64,000 nt of DNA from Euglena gracilis. Taxonomy: Eukaryota > Euglenida > Euglenophyceae > Euglenales. The DNA is taken from positions 23,634,954 through 23,698,953 of the forward strand of contig CP154954.1 in the NCBI GenBank assembly GCA_039621445.1, given 5' to 3'. Positions 52,950 through 64,000 of the stretch are shown piece by piece. The position numbers were made by a program, and so were the translations under genes. The notes beneath the pieces were generated by a model. The model was not told the origin of the DNA. It saw only the letters and a list, made by a program, of their open reading frames with translations, and searched no databases. Every line of letters begins with the position of its first letter. The stretch's first letter is position 1.

Positions 52950-54120
52950 CACGCCTGGCCTGTGTTCTGACGCGCTTTTGCGACCCAAAATATCCATTTT
53001 CGGGTGTTTTTTTTGAGCCGTTTTTTTCGGTCAAAAAATCGATTTTCCCAAAATATCTCGACAATGAAGCAAAAATCAAAGGAAGGAGAGCAAAAATGAA
53101 GCCCTTGGAATGCCCTGTCCAACCATGGTTTACTTTTCCCCCAACTCTTCGTGTAGCCCGAGTTAAGGCGATTTTTCGGCCGTTTTTGGCCCATTTCAGG
53201 GACCATTTTGGGCTGTTTTCAGGGTCAAAAAGTCAATTTTTCCAAAATATCTCGGAAATGAAGGAAAACCAAAGGAAATGTCCCGAGACCTAAATTGAAT
53301 CACTTACAATGCCCTGTCTAACCGTATTTTGATTTCCCCGCAACTCCCCGCCTAGCCCAAAATATGGCCGATTTACGGCCCAAAACAGCGCGGCAGGCTT
53401 GCGGCACAGCCGTTTTCGGCCGTTTTTTGGGGGGGGGTCAACAAATCAATTTTTCTAAAACTGCTCAAAAATAGTGGGGAATCAAAGGAAATGCCGGACC
53501 ACCCAAATTGAAGCCCTTAAAATGGCCTATCTAACTGTATTTTTGTATTTTGATTTCCCCGCAACTCCCGCCCAAAACAGCGCGACAGAGCCGTTTTCGG
53601 CCGTTATTTTGGGTCAAAAAATCAATTTTTCTAAAATTGCTCAAAAATGGTGGGGAATCAAAGGAAATGCCCTAACACCCAAATTGAATTGAGTTACGGC
53701 CATTTTTCGGCCAATTTTGGCCATTTTGTACAGTATTGGCCTGTTTTGACTTTTTTTTTGACTTTGACAAACTGGCTGTTTTCAGCCATTTTGGGTCAAA
53801 AATGTCGAAAAAATTGAAAATTCTTTTTTTGCCCGGAACCATGTTTTTTTGGCCTCCCGGACCCGGAAAAACTTTTTGAGCCGAAAATGAGCGTTTTTTG
53901 GCCTGCCAGCACCCGTTTTGGGCCGCCAACCCATGGACTTCAGGTCAAAAACGGGTCAAAAAGTCGAAAAAATTTGAGATTTTTTTTTGCCCAAAACCAT
54001 GTTTTTTTTGCCCTTCCGGACCCGGAAAAACTGCTTGAGCCAAAAATGAGCGTTTTTTGACCCCCCGTTTTTGGTTCGGGTCAAAAAAAAAACGGGTCAA
54101 AAAAGTCGGGAAAAACCAAT
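52950..54120. repeat. satellite of about 160-210 bp monomers
   Basis: The landmark GGTCAAAAA(A/G)TC recurs near 53029, 53223, 53438, 53611, 53786 and 53942. Each full monomer also has AAAATATCTCG, AAAGGAAATG, TGCCCTGTC, GATTTCCCCGCAACTC and GGCCGTTTT blocks in that order. Monomers are diverged (perhaps 70-80 percent alike). Short ORFs across it are by-products. Confidence 0.8.
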
Positions 54121-54719
54121 AAAACATGTGTGGGGTGTATGTAACATTTCATCAACATTTCAGAAATTACCGTAAAATCACTGAAAGTCACTGTGAATTG
54201 CAAGACTGTTATTTCGCGTAGTTTATAATTTACAAATTACACGAAATTTGCAATGCTAGTCTTTTCGGCCTTCCATTACATGCATGTCCCATTAAGAGCT
54301 CAGCACTATTTAAAACCTGGTTTACAAATCAAGGAATTTTTGGTGAAAATCCGACCCTCCAAAGTGACCTCAGGACCCCTCAGTTGGCAATTTTCGGCAA
54401 AATTTGTCAAAAATGGCATTCTCAATGATGGTCAGCCACAATGAAATTGCCACAAATCAGTTTTGGAGGTTGTCCCAGCGGCTTTCCTTTTCCATCCCTG
54501 GGGAGGTATCAGTCAAGGTTTGGTTTGTTGGCCCGAGGGGGGTTTGTGAGTGGGGGGGGTCGCTGAGCTCTTATCTCTTCAACCCCCCCCAACAGAAGCA
54601 CGGGTCCGCTGCAAGCGCAGGGTCCAAATAAAAGCGCACCCACCGCCGACGAAGGCAGGGTTCCACTACAAGTTCATACTCCCATTTTGATGGTATTCCT
54701 GAAGGAAATTAGCAAAAAA

Positions 54720-54910
54720 TCACGCACATAGGGTCCAAATAGCAGTGGGCAAATGTGCGTTTTTTACATTTTTTGTGTATTTCGATTTTGGCAAAATTTG
54801 CATTTTTTGCGATTTTTTTGCGATTTTTTTGCGATTTTCTTTTGCATTTTTTTGCATTTTTTTTGTGTTTTTTTTTGCGTCGCGTTTTTTTGAGGTCCAT
54901 GTTGTGTCCC
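54720..54910. repeat. TTTTTTGCGATT low-complexity tract
   Basis: Repeats of TTTGCGATTTTTT and TTTGCATTTTTT; lysine-rich minus-strand ORFs here are artefacts. Confidence 0.7.
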
Positions 54911-55499
54911 CCCCCCCTGAAGAAGCACCCCCCCCCCCCGCTGCCAGAGGCAGCAGTCCGTTATAAGCAGACCGTGGCTTATCACCATGACCCCGGACCT
55001 GTTCCCGGGTTTTTTTTTAAATCATTAGCGACTGTATCCCAGCTTTTTGAATCACCTCCGTTTGACCTCCAACCCCCCGCCAGGCCCGAGTTATTCAGCA
55101 GACAAGGGACCAAAAAACTGGGTAGGATTTAGCCAACCCCCCCCAGGTCGGCCCATAAGGGAAGGGAAGTTTTTTTTCCCTTAAGGACCGCCGCTTAAGG
55201 ACACCCTTGGGCCTAAGGGACGGCCAACGGCCGATCTGGGCATCGACAGGGAAGAAAACCAAAATCGAAATGCATTTTTTTGACGTTTTTGGGTTGATGG
55301 GCGTTTTCAATTTACCGGTTGGCCGGAAATCCTTTTTTCATTCCCCTATTTCGACTGCCCCTTTTTTTGCCAAAACATGGCCTTTTTTTGTCGATTTTTC
55401 CTATGAATTTTTCATTGAATGTGCTGGAACGGGAAGTTTTTTTTTCTTCGTTGAGGACCGCCCTGCCCCCCCCCCCCCCAGTTTCGACTTTGCCTTTTC

Positions 55500-56190
55500 C
55501 CCATGGTGAGATTTTTGGTCAAGAAATCGATCTTTCAAAAATACCTCGAGAAAACCTACATTTATTTTTGAAAGTGTCCGGACGCTAAATGTACCCCTGG
55601 AGGCCCTCTATCGCCCCTTGTTTGCCATTTTGGCCAGTTTCCACCGCCATGCCTGCCCGTGCTCTGGCTCGTTTTTTCGGGGTGTTTTTGTCGGCTTTTT
55701 TTTGGCAAAAAAAATCGATTTTTTTCAAAATATCTCGAAACGAAGCAAAATGAAAGGAAATGTCCAGAGACCAAGAATGGAGCCTTTGGAATGCCCTATC
55801 CAGCCATGCTTTGCTTTTTTTTTAACTCTTCATGTGGCAAATCTCCTTTTTAGGGTCATTTTGGGGTAAAAAAATCGATGTGTTTCCAAAGCACCCCAAA
55901 AACGAAGGAAAATCAAAAGGAAAATGTCCGGCGACGTAAAACAAAGCCCTTCGAACGCCCTGTCTAACGTTATTTTGATTTCTTTGCAACTCCACGACTG
56001 GCCAGAGTTATGGCCATATTGAAGCCGTTTCCCTACAATTACTCTGCTGTTTTGCCCTATTTTGATTTCGCCATTTTTGGGCCATTTCGGGGTCAAAAAA
56101 TCAAAATTCAAAATATCTTCAAAAATGGTGGCCAATCAAAGGAAATCACTGGGGACATAAAATATAGTCCCTGGGACCCTCTAACACCCC
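55500..56190. repeat. satellite monomers, second block
   Basis: Landmarks of the 53-kb satellite near 55516, 55690, 55862 and 56092 (AAATCGAT..., ATATCTCG, GGAAATGTCC, TGCCCTATCCAGCC). Same orientation as the first block. Confidence 0.75.
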
Positions 56191-58130
56191 GCTAGGCCAC
56201 CATTGCCAGCTATGTGCCTGGCCGCCGGACCACCACGCCCCAGCGGGGCCGAGCTGGGCCGGGCCAGGCCGTGCCGCGCTGCACGTCTGCCGGCAACCAC
56301 ACGTTTCAAACGTCCGCTGCTTCATGGCACGTCAGGCAGGTAAAGAGAGCTCAGCATTACACAAAAATCTAGTTTACAGACAAACATGTCCAAGGCTGCT
56401 TATTTTTCCGGTTCAGAAGGGCATACATTATCTGGTTTTTTAGTAATACGCACCGCATCCGTGTGGCAGACCCCATCTGCCACACCCCCAGCGTACGCTG
56501 GCCTGGCTGGAGCCAGATTGAAACCGTCTGGTCTGTACCACATTGCCTCGCGGCCAATGGCTTCCGCCTGCCCGCTGGCCCATACTGCGCCTGACTCTCA
56601 CCCCCTCCCCTATTATGAACAAGGCAGGCGCAGTGAATTTTTGAAGGTCCAGAGGCGGGGTTTTCCTTGATTTTTGGTGCGAAGCCCCAGAAGAGTTTTT
56701 GGGCCCCAGAATTGACACCCAACCCCCGAGCCCTGCCCCCCTGTGGGGCCCCCAGGGGACCCCAAGAAGCAGGGCAGAACGGGAATCGGCCAAACAGCCA
56801 GGGTGTTTGGGGGGGGTCCGCCCCCCCCCCCACCCCTGCATGCTGGGTGGGGGGGCTCGGCCCCCCCCCCCCCACCACCTCTTCCCGTATTTCCGGGAGT
56901 TCCAATTTTTGGACCCGAAAATTTTTTTCACCCCCCTGAAATTTTTGAGATTTTTTTTTGTGAAAATGTGGTTTTCCATCAAAAAATCATGTGTTTTGGG
57001 TTCATTTTTCAAAAAAAATCAAAAAATTTCCGGCCAAAATCCCCGTTTTCCTGAAGTCGGTGAAAATGCTGTGGTGGGTTGGGGGTCTCCCCCCCCCCCA
57101 CCTCCCGGGTGGAGGGTCGACCCCCCCCACCAGGCCTTCCTGTTCTGCCCTGCCAAGGAGTGGTGCCAGACCCCCCCCCCTGTGTCCCACATCTTTGGAC
57201 CAGGGCTTGGGGGGAATGCAAATGCGTTTTTTGTGTTTCTCCCCAGCTTTCAATTTTTGCAAAAGTTGTATTTTTGATTTTTTCACCTGACAATTTATTG
57301 ATTTCTGCTGGGAAAATTTTAGACGTAGAAATCTCTGCTTTTTGGAACTTTTTTTTCTGCCCGGAGACAAAATTGTTTTGTTTTTCTCCTTTTTTGCATT
57401 TTTGTCCAAAAAAGTTGCATAAAAAGTTGCATTTGAATCAGGATGTCCGAAATTCAACCGAAAAGGTAATTATTCTCTTGTGAAATTTCATTTTTGTTTT
57501 ATTTGCATTTTTGTTGCGCAGTTTGTGTTTTTTCCCCTAGTTTTGATTTTTTTTTGTGGAAAAATGCGAATGCTTGTATAAATATGCGTCATATAAATAT
57601 GTGCGATGCCGCAGAATGAAATAATTGCACTGGAGGAGGTGAAAATTTTTCCACGTCCTCTCCAGCAGAAAGTGTACATCCCTGGGACCTCATGAAGGAG
57701 TTTACATGCATGAGGCCCTGGACTCAATGACCAAGAGGTATCATATGGATTGAGATGCATTTCATGTGCACAGTTAGATATCATTTCGGACATATAATAA
57801 TTGGTTTCTCTACAAAGTCTGGATAACTTAACAACGCCATGGGAGAATAGTGGGGAGTTCCCAGCATTCTTTAGCTGAGCAGAGCAGGCTGCAATATAGC
57901 AAATTATTTGTGCAGACAATGGTGAGAATTGAAATTTGGAGTGAAGATGCAACACAGGGCAATCCAGAAGCCGCAGAGAATGCACGAGAGAAATAGAAAA
58001 CGCCGGAAGAACGGGCGAAATCTGATAACAAGTGTACTGAGTGACAAATCTATCTTATCTTCAACGCCTCGCAGCCATTCCCTCCTGGAAGCCCCAACCA
58101 GGGTTTGATATAAGGAGGGCGTACATGGTT
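56191..58130. other. no recognisable gene
   Basis: Contains C/G palindromes (56815-56870, 57090-57130), an inverted copy of the CACCGA/TTTCGGGAAAACGG repeat (about 57040-57075) shared with 15430 and 32990, and AT-rich DNA. ORFs are low-complexity Pro/Phe-rich. Confidence 0.45.
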
Positions 58131-58210
58131 TAGGTGGGGGGTGTCCCCCCCCCCCCCCCCCCTCCTGGCCCGCAGGGGGGGGGGTCCGGACCCCCCCCCC
58201 CCCCCACCTG
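58130..58210. repeat. C/G-run palindrome
   Basis: GGTGGGGGGTGTCCCCCC, CCTGGCCCGCAGGGGGG and GGGTCCGGACCCCCC blocks: two nested palindromes of the GGACCCC/GGGGTCC type. Confidence 0.6.
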
Positions 58211-58324
58211 CCAGGGGGTGCCCCACCCTTCGAGCTTCCGGAGAACCCCAGTGTTCAACCCCCGAGCTGCGAACCGCCCTGAATAGCCCGTGATACTCAA
58301 CTTATCATATTTCCGGATAATTTT

Positions 58325-59000
58325 AGATCAACCCGTGGTGTTCTACCCACTGAACTTTCGGACTATAAGACTCACCTCTTCGTGTTCCACAGACCGACTT
58401 TCCGGAAATCAAATTTCCGCTTGAGCCAGCTCCCCCTGTGGTGTTTCCCCACTTAGCCACCGATTGCCACCCCGTGTTTTTCACCAATGGACATGCAGAT
58501 AATCTCAAGCACCCCGTGGTGTCATTCCAACCGAACTTCAGGATGACCCCAACCCTCGTGGTAACCCCAACCCCTCTAGGCACCGACTACATGGACATCT
58601 CCACCCCTGTGGTGCATGCTCACTCTCAGCTACCGGATGATCACAACCATTCCACACTGTCTTCCGCCATCTTTCCGCCACAACCACGCCGTTGTGACAG
58701 ACCCATCGAACTACCGAACAATCCTAACCACCCTGTGTTATTTTACCCACCTAATTTCCGGATAACCACAACCCACCCTTCCACCTCCCCAATAAACCCA
58801 GTCACCCCCGATGCCCTACCCTCTGAATTTGATGCAAAACCCGCCACCCAATGGTGTTTGACCCACCGAGCTTCTGTGTGACCCCAATGACCCCGTAATT
58901 TCTGTCACGCCAGGCTTTTGGACCACCTTGAATCCCCTGAACCCACCATATCCCCCCACCTGTCGAACTTGCGGATAACCCTCCCATGGTGTGTAACTCA
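58325..59000. repeat. minisatellite of about 43-bp units, array 1
   Basis: Some 14 diverged units around GTGGTGTTNTACCCACC-GAACTTCCGGAT. The GTGGTGTT...CCC...GAACTT skeleton is that of the array at 61.1-64.0 kb, so the two are one satellite. Confidence 0.75.
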
Positions 59001-59034
59001 CCGAATTTCGGAACATTTTCTTTTGCTTTTCTCT

Positions 59035-60080
59035 TCCATAGTCATACACCTCGCTGCTGGACATTTCAGCCAGTGTAATCTGTAGAATTGTTGGGGTATT
59101 CTAGCATGCCAGAATCCAATTTTCAGCGACCCCCCCCCAAAAAATACAACCCTCCGATAAATGCTGAGGAAAGTCAGGGGTGGGGGAAGTCTGGATTCCC
59201 CCCCCCCCACCCACATGCGATAACTAAGTCCCATGCTTTTCTCAGATCTATTCACATGTGACAGCAGTGCACGCAGCCCCCCCTTCTCTAACACACCGTG
59301 GTGAGAGTCCGTTTCTTCACGGTTTGGTGAATGTACATTGATGCACATGTACATTGATGCGCGTATTGATGTGTATGTATATTAATGCACGTGCACCAAC
59401 AAACTGTTGGGGTTTCACCCATTTTTGGTTAGCCCTCTGGTAGATGAATTGTTACTTTCTGGTTTGCATAACCCAGCGTCCTTGCCTGTCCCGCCACCCC
59501 AGCTCCCTCCCCCCCACCAGCCCGTTGCCCGTCTCACCCACTCCTAGTCCGGCACCCGGGAACTGCCCCGGCTCTGTCTCCACCCCATTCTAAACACATT
59601 TTCACACTGATGACCCTCCGAGCCCTCTGTCCCATCCCACTCCTCTCTGTATGCTCATTTACCCATTTTTTTAAACGATGGGATCACTCTCCATATTTAT
59701 GCATTTTGCAGCCAGTTTTTTCTGCACAATTGTTGATCTGAACTTTTTCGGCATTTCACTCGGCGTTTTATTCCATTTTTCTCTTACATAATCATGAACC
59801 ACCGTGCTGGACATTTCAGCCAGTGCACATTCGTGGCATAGCTTGGGTACTGGTTTTTTTTTGGTCTACAAAAATAATCAACTCCCCCAAAACCCAATGG
59901 AAAGGCAGGTGTAGAGGGAGCAAAACGTTGGGCTTCCTCTCCCACCCCCACCCACACCCCAGCACACCCTAATCCTACACCAGGTCCATTGCAGTTCTCC
60001 GATCTACTCACGTGTGGCAGGGGTGCACGCCAGCCCTCCCCCCACCTACATACCGTGGTGAGATGCAGTCTCTCCCGGTA
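59035..60080. repeat. direct duplication of about 290 bp
   Basis: 59035-59330 and 59790-60080 share GCTGGACATTTCAGCCAGTG, TCAGATCTA/CCGATCTACTCACGTGTG-like and ACCGTGGTGAGA blocks in order, with C-run insertions. Roughly 70 percent alike. The 460 bp between has no gene. Confidence 0.65.
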
Positions 60081-60239
60081 TGTTCCCCCTTCTGATTTCC
60101 CTCATTGGTTCTTTTTTTTTGTTGCCTGGCTCTCTGAGATTTTGGTTCAGTCCCTGATGGTGCTATGTGATGTGCCAACTCCCAGACCACCCCAGTCTTC
60201 CCCTTCCAGCAGCCGCCAACCTGTTTTGGTTTTTTAGCT

Positions 60240-61130
60240 TAAGAAGTATTTTTTATTTGGCGTCTTCATCCTTTTGATGCCTCCCGCCACCAACAGGTTA
60301 GTTCTGCAGAATCCCCACCTTTTCAACCATTGATAGCGTAGCCGCATCCCCGGGCCTGCTCCACCGACACTGCGGCACAGCTGGTTCCCCTGCAGTGCAA
60401 ACGCCGAGCGGTACCCCTGCCCCAGCAGGACCTCTTGCCGCCACCAACAAGCGACAACTTTCACCGCCCCCCCCCCCACGGATGGCTCGCAGCACCACCT
60501 GGGGGAAAGCCGCTTACTGGCGGGGATGCTGGCCTGCAAGCGTGGCCCCCCTGTTGCCGTCCGTCAACGCCCCATCACTGCGAGGTCTGGTGTCACAACA
60601 GCCGCATAACTGCACCCCCCCGCGCCCTCAAGAAACAGTCACCACCAAAATTTGCCACGTCCAACGCAAGCACACTGATTATAGACAGTTAGTTGCTACC
60701 TCATCGCACTGTATCCTCCCCTGCAGGGCCACCCTTACCACGGGTGTAGCTCTCTCTGAAGTGCATACTACACATACCACACAATCACCATCTGCCATTG
60801 CGGCCGCAGCGCACGTGCAAACCCAGGACAGGTTTTAGTGCATAGAAAAATGAAGTTTTCACCCCCTTCCATTTGACGTTGAAGGGCCGATGCAATATTG
60901 AAACGGGTCAAAATTTAAATTTCAAGGATCAAAAACGAAACAGTTGACACGTTGTGTTTTGTGTATTTTGGATGGAAACCAAATGCTAGAAATGTTAGAA
61001 TTTTTCCTCTCTTCTCACCATGGCATGTTTTCCCTCCATTTCTTTGGCAAATTTTGTCCAATGTGTTTGCAATATATATTTTATGTATATTTTTTTGGAC
61101 TGCTCTGCCTCCCCCCAGCATAATTTGCCA
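60240..61130. other. no recognisable gene
   Basis: A 147-codon plus frame (60395-60838) has a Pro/Thr/Ala-rich composition and no motif. AT-rich after 60840. Confidence 0.4.
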
Positions 61131-64000
61131 GTCCAGCGTTAGAGTGGTGTTGTCTTTGCTGAACAAATCAGTCAGTCCAGCACCAAAGAGTTCATTGAGG
61201 TTTTCCGCCTGTCAAGTTGTCGCAGAATTCCCCCTGAAATTCAGCCAGAAAAGGGAATTTGTTTTTTTTTAATTTGTCCACCGGTCCAACAGCAATATTG
61301 CAAGCATTCATGAATCTGTCTTACTAGTCCAGTGTCGCAGCATCTTTGAACTGATTGAGCCCGTCGAACTCATCGGCTATTTCATCGTCCACCCGTGGCA
61401 ATGTTCCTTCCTCCTGATCCCCTCGGCCAGGCTGTGATTTGATCTTGAGTTTGCCCATTTTAGCGTAGTTCGCTCTGCACTTGCTCTGCAGGTCCAGCTA
61501 AGTTTTTTTTTTTTTTTTTTTAGTGCCACAGATCAGTAGCTTCATGGTGTCGTCTCCCATTGTCTTCCCGACTTCTCGTCCAATCCATTTCACCACGCTG
61601 TTGTCCACCCTGAACTTCTCGGTCAGTCCCAAGCCATAGAGGTGCAATCCCCCTGGAACTGCTCGGCTACTCTGACATTATAAGAGTGGATCCCCCTGGA
61701 ATTTATTGCCCAGACAACGTCATGGTGGTGCTGTCTCCCCAGAAATTGTTCTCTGAGTCCAACATCGTGGTGGTGTTGTCCCCCCTGAATTTTTGAAACG
61801 TCATGGTGGTGTTGCTCCCCATTTGAAAATGGTCCAGCCAGTCCAACGTCATGGTGGTATTGCCTCCTCGTAACTTGTTCACGTGGTGTCTCCACGACAT
61901 TTGTTCTCCCAGCCCACGCCATCGTGGTGTTGTCCCCCCAGAACTTGTCCAACGTCATGGTAATTCTTTCTCTGAACTTGTTCGACCAGTCCAAAGTCAC
62001 AATGGTGACGTTCTCGCGGAACTTGTCCATCCAGTTCAACGTAATGGTCTTCCTAGTCCAACGTCCTTGGAGTACTACAACGTCACGGTGACGCTGTCCC
62101 CCCCGGAAGTTGTTCTGCTAGTCCAGCTTGATAGTGGTGCTGTCCCCCCCCAGAGGTTGTTCAACCAGCCGAACGTATCGATGGTATTGTTGCTCTCCAG
62201 ACGATGTTCACCAAGTCCATTGTCAGCCCCCCCCCACCGGAATTTGTCCAACGTCATGGTGGTTTTGTCCTTCCAAAACATGTTCACCCATTCCAACGTC
62301 ATGGTGGTGCTTCACCCCAAAATTGTTCTGTCCGTCGAATGTCAGGATGGGGTTGTCCCTCCAGAACTTGTTCTACCAGTTAAACGTCAAGGTGGTTCTG
62401 TCACCCCTGAACTTGTTCTACCAGTCCAAAGTCATCGTGGTGTTAATTCCGATATTTGTTCAGCTAGCCCAACGCGTCATGGTCCTCTCGGAACTTGTCC
62501 CACGTCATTGTGGTGCTGACCCCCTGAACTTGTCCAACGTCATGATGGTCCTGTCCCTGGTTGTCCAACGTCCAACGTTGTGGCGGGGTTGGCGTCCCAG
62601 AAGCAGGTCAGCCAGTCCAAATTCATTGCCCCCCCAGATCTTGTCCAACATCACAGTGTCCCCCCCCCCCCGGAACTTGATCTACCACTCCATCGCCACG
62701 GTGGTGTTGTCCCCCTGGAACTTGTCCAACATCATAAACATCATGGCGATGGTGTCTCCATAGAACTGGTTCAGTGTCATAGTGGTGCTATCTCCCCCCC
62801 TGGAACATGTTCACCCAGTCCAACGTCATGGTGGTGCTGTGCCCCCCTGAACTTGCTCTGCCAGTCTAACGTCACGGTCCCCCATAATTTGTCATGGTTG
62901 CCCTATCCCCGGAAATTGTTCCACCACTCCATGGTCATAGTTGTGCTGTCCCCCGGAATTTGTCCTACCAGTTAAATGTCATATGGTGGCACTGTCTTCC
63001 TGAAACTTGTTCTATGCGTCCAACGTCGTGGAGGGGTTATCATTCCAGAAGTCTTCCCACCAGTACACAGTCATGGTCCCTCCAGAACGTCCAACGTCAC
63101 GGTGGTGTTGTCCCCCAGAAATTTTTCTGCCAGTCGAACGTCATGATGATGATGCCCCTCCAGAACTAGTTCCACCAGTAAAATGTCAAGGTGGTTCTGC
63201 CCCTCTGAACTTCTTCAGCCAGTCCAATGTCATCGTGGGGCTGTCCTCCCAAAAGTTCTTCCGCCAGTCCAGGGTCATGATCCCCCCGGAATTTGTCCAA
63301 CATCATGGCGGTGTTGTCTCCACAGAATTTGTCCAACGTCATGGTGGTGCTGTCCCCCCGGAAATTGTTCACCCAGCCCAACGCCATGGCGTTGTTGTCC
63401 TTGCAGAAGTTGTTCAGCCTGTCTAAAGTCATGGTGTCTCCAGAAAATTTTTCCAACATCTTGGCGGCGTTGCCCCCCCTCGGAACTTGTTCTGCTTGTC
63501 CATTGTCATGGTGATGCTGTCCCTTCGGAGCTTTTCTACCAGTCCATCGTCATGGCAGTGCTGTCCCCCAAGGACTTGTTCTACCAGTTAAACCTCATGG
63601 TCACAACTTGTTCTACCAGTCCAACGTCATAGTGGTGCTGTCCCCCAGTACGTGTTCTGTCAGTCCTGGTGGTGTTCTCATCCCAAAAGTGTTCAGCCAG
63701 TTCAACGTCGTGGTCCCACCTGATCTTGTCCAACGTCATGGTGGTGTTGTCCAACATGGTGATGTTGCCCCCAAATCCAACATCACGATGCTCACCCGGA
63801 ACTTGTCCTACCAAGCAAATGTGATGGTGGTTCTGTCTGCCTTGTACTCAGCAACGTCATGTTTGACGTCTCTTTTTTCTTCCCTGCACTTGTCATCCAG
63901 TCCACCTTCACAGTGCACTGTTCACAGTGGTGTTCTCAGCCCCTAAACTTCTTGGCCAATGACCATATGGCGATGTTCTCCCCCTGATCTCCCTAAATTG
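61130..64000. repeat. minisatellite of 45- and 36-bp units, array 2
   Basis: More than 60 diverged units run to the window edge. The long unit is CATGGTGGTGTTGTCCCC-GAACTTGTTCTACCAGTCCAACGT; the short one drops the CTACCAG part. Both lengths are multiples of three, so reading frames stay open for 100-220 codons on either strand; the minus strand can give runs of TMTLDWLNNFRGDNT. No start, splice signal or domain supports a gene. Confidence 0.85.

Noticed and set aside
54745-54990. Lysine-rich coding region on the minus strand
   Set aside because: Low-complexity TTTTTTGCGATT tract.
61623-63632. Long repeat-containing protein genes
   Set aside because: Frames open on both strands because unit lengths are multiples of three; no start or splice support.
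1-64000. CRISPR array, rRNA genes, bacterial operons or riboswitches
   Set aside because: No regularly spaced identical repeats with unique spacers, no rRNA core sequences, and gene structure is eukaryotic.

Overview
This window looks like repeat-rich nuclear DNA from a eukaryote. It has GT-AG introns, Pol III-type tRNA-like genes, a chromodomain Ty3/gypsy retrotransposon, endonuclease-bearing LINEs, hAT-like DNA transposons and fragments of EF-1alpha. There are no operons, bacterial promoters, rRNA genes or CRISPR arrays. A protist or alga that uses EF-1alpha would fit, but I cannot name the lineage. Nearly every long reading frame belongs to a mobile element; the only plausible non-transposon gene is a spliced gene at 49.8-52.8 kb, and even that could be a transposase.

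Layout. 0-8 kb: a LINE reverse-transcriptase fragment, an inverted-repeat element with a 24-bp tandem repeat, a very young TRIM-like LTR element (2913-3935, target duplication CTTAA) whose LTRs carry a tRNA-like module, palindromic C-run mini-elements, and an EF-1alpha fragment. 7.6-16.8 kb: a DNA element ('family A') split by an almost intact chromovirus (8175-15225; 191-bp LTRs differing at one base; target duplication GCCAC). 16.8-18.1 kb: a retroelement protease remnant broken by an A/T-tract element. 18.5 kb: a SINE-like repeat with an (AC)n end. 20.5-25.6 kb: an R2-like LINE with zinc finger, RT and restriction-like endonuclease, split by a second family A copy. 25.6-28.65 kb: a LINE tail split by a hAT element (26296-28609, target duplication ATGACCAG) carrying several tRNA-like genes. 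28.6-30.7 kb: an inverted-repeat element containing an intron-bearing EF-1alpha fragment. 31-35.6 kb: a small hAT element, a mini-element almost identical to the one at 20.5 kb, and a third family A copy next to a LINE that holds a hAT-like MITE, which holds a further mini-element. 36-39.2 kb: a second LINE, then an ORF with a 2A-like motif. 39-49 kb: minisatellites, palindromes and satellite monomers. 49.8-52.8 kb: the spliced gene. 53-56.2 kb: a satellite of about 180 bp. 58.3-64 kb: a diverged minisatellite of 36-45 bp units.

The parts relate mainly by nesting: LINEs and retroelements serve as targets for DNA elements, which in turn receive mini-elements. The most unusual items are (1) the superfamily of short palindromic elements built from long C/G runs alternating with AT-rich cores such as CTAATTGAC, ATTATGTACC and TATAAGAAACC, (2) the hAT element with tRNA-like genes, (3) the TRIM with a tRNA-like LTR, and (4) a chromovirus whose pol starts with a DLFA/NPPF module and needs two frameshifts. 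All names come from motifs read by eye; no database search was possible.
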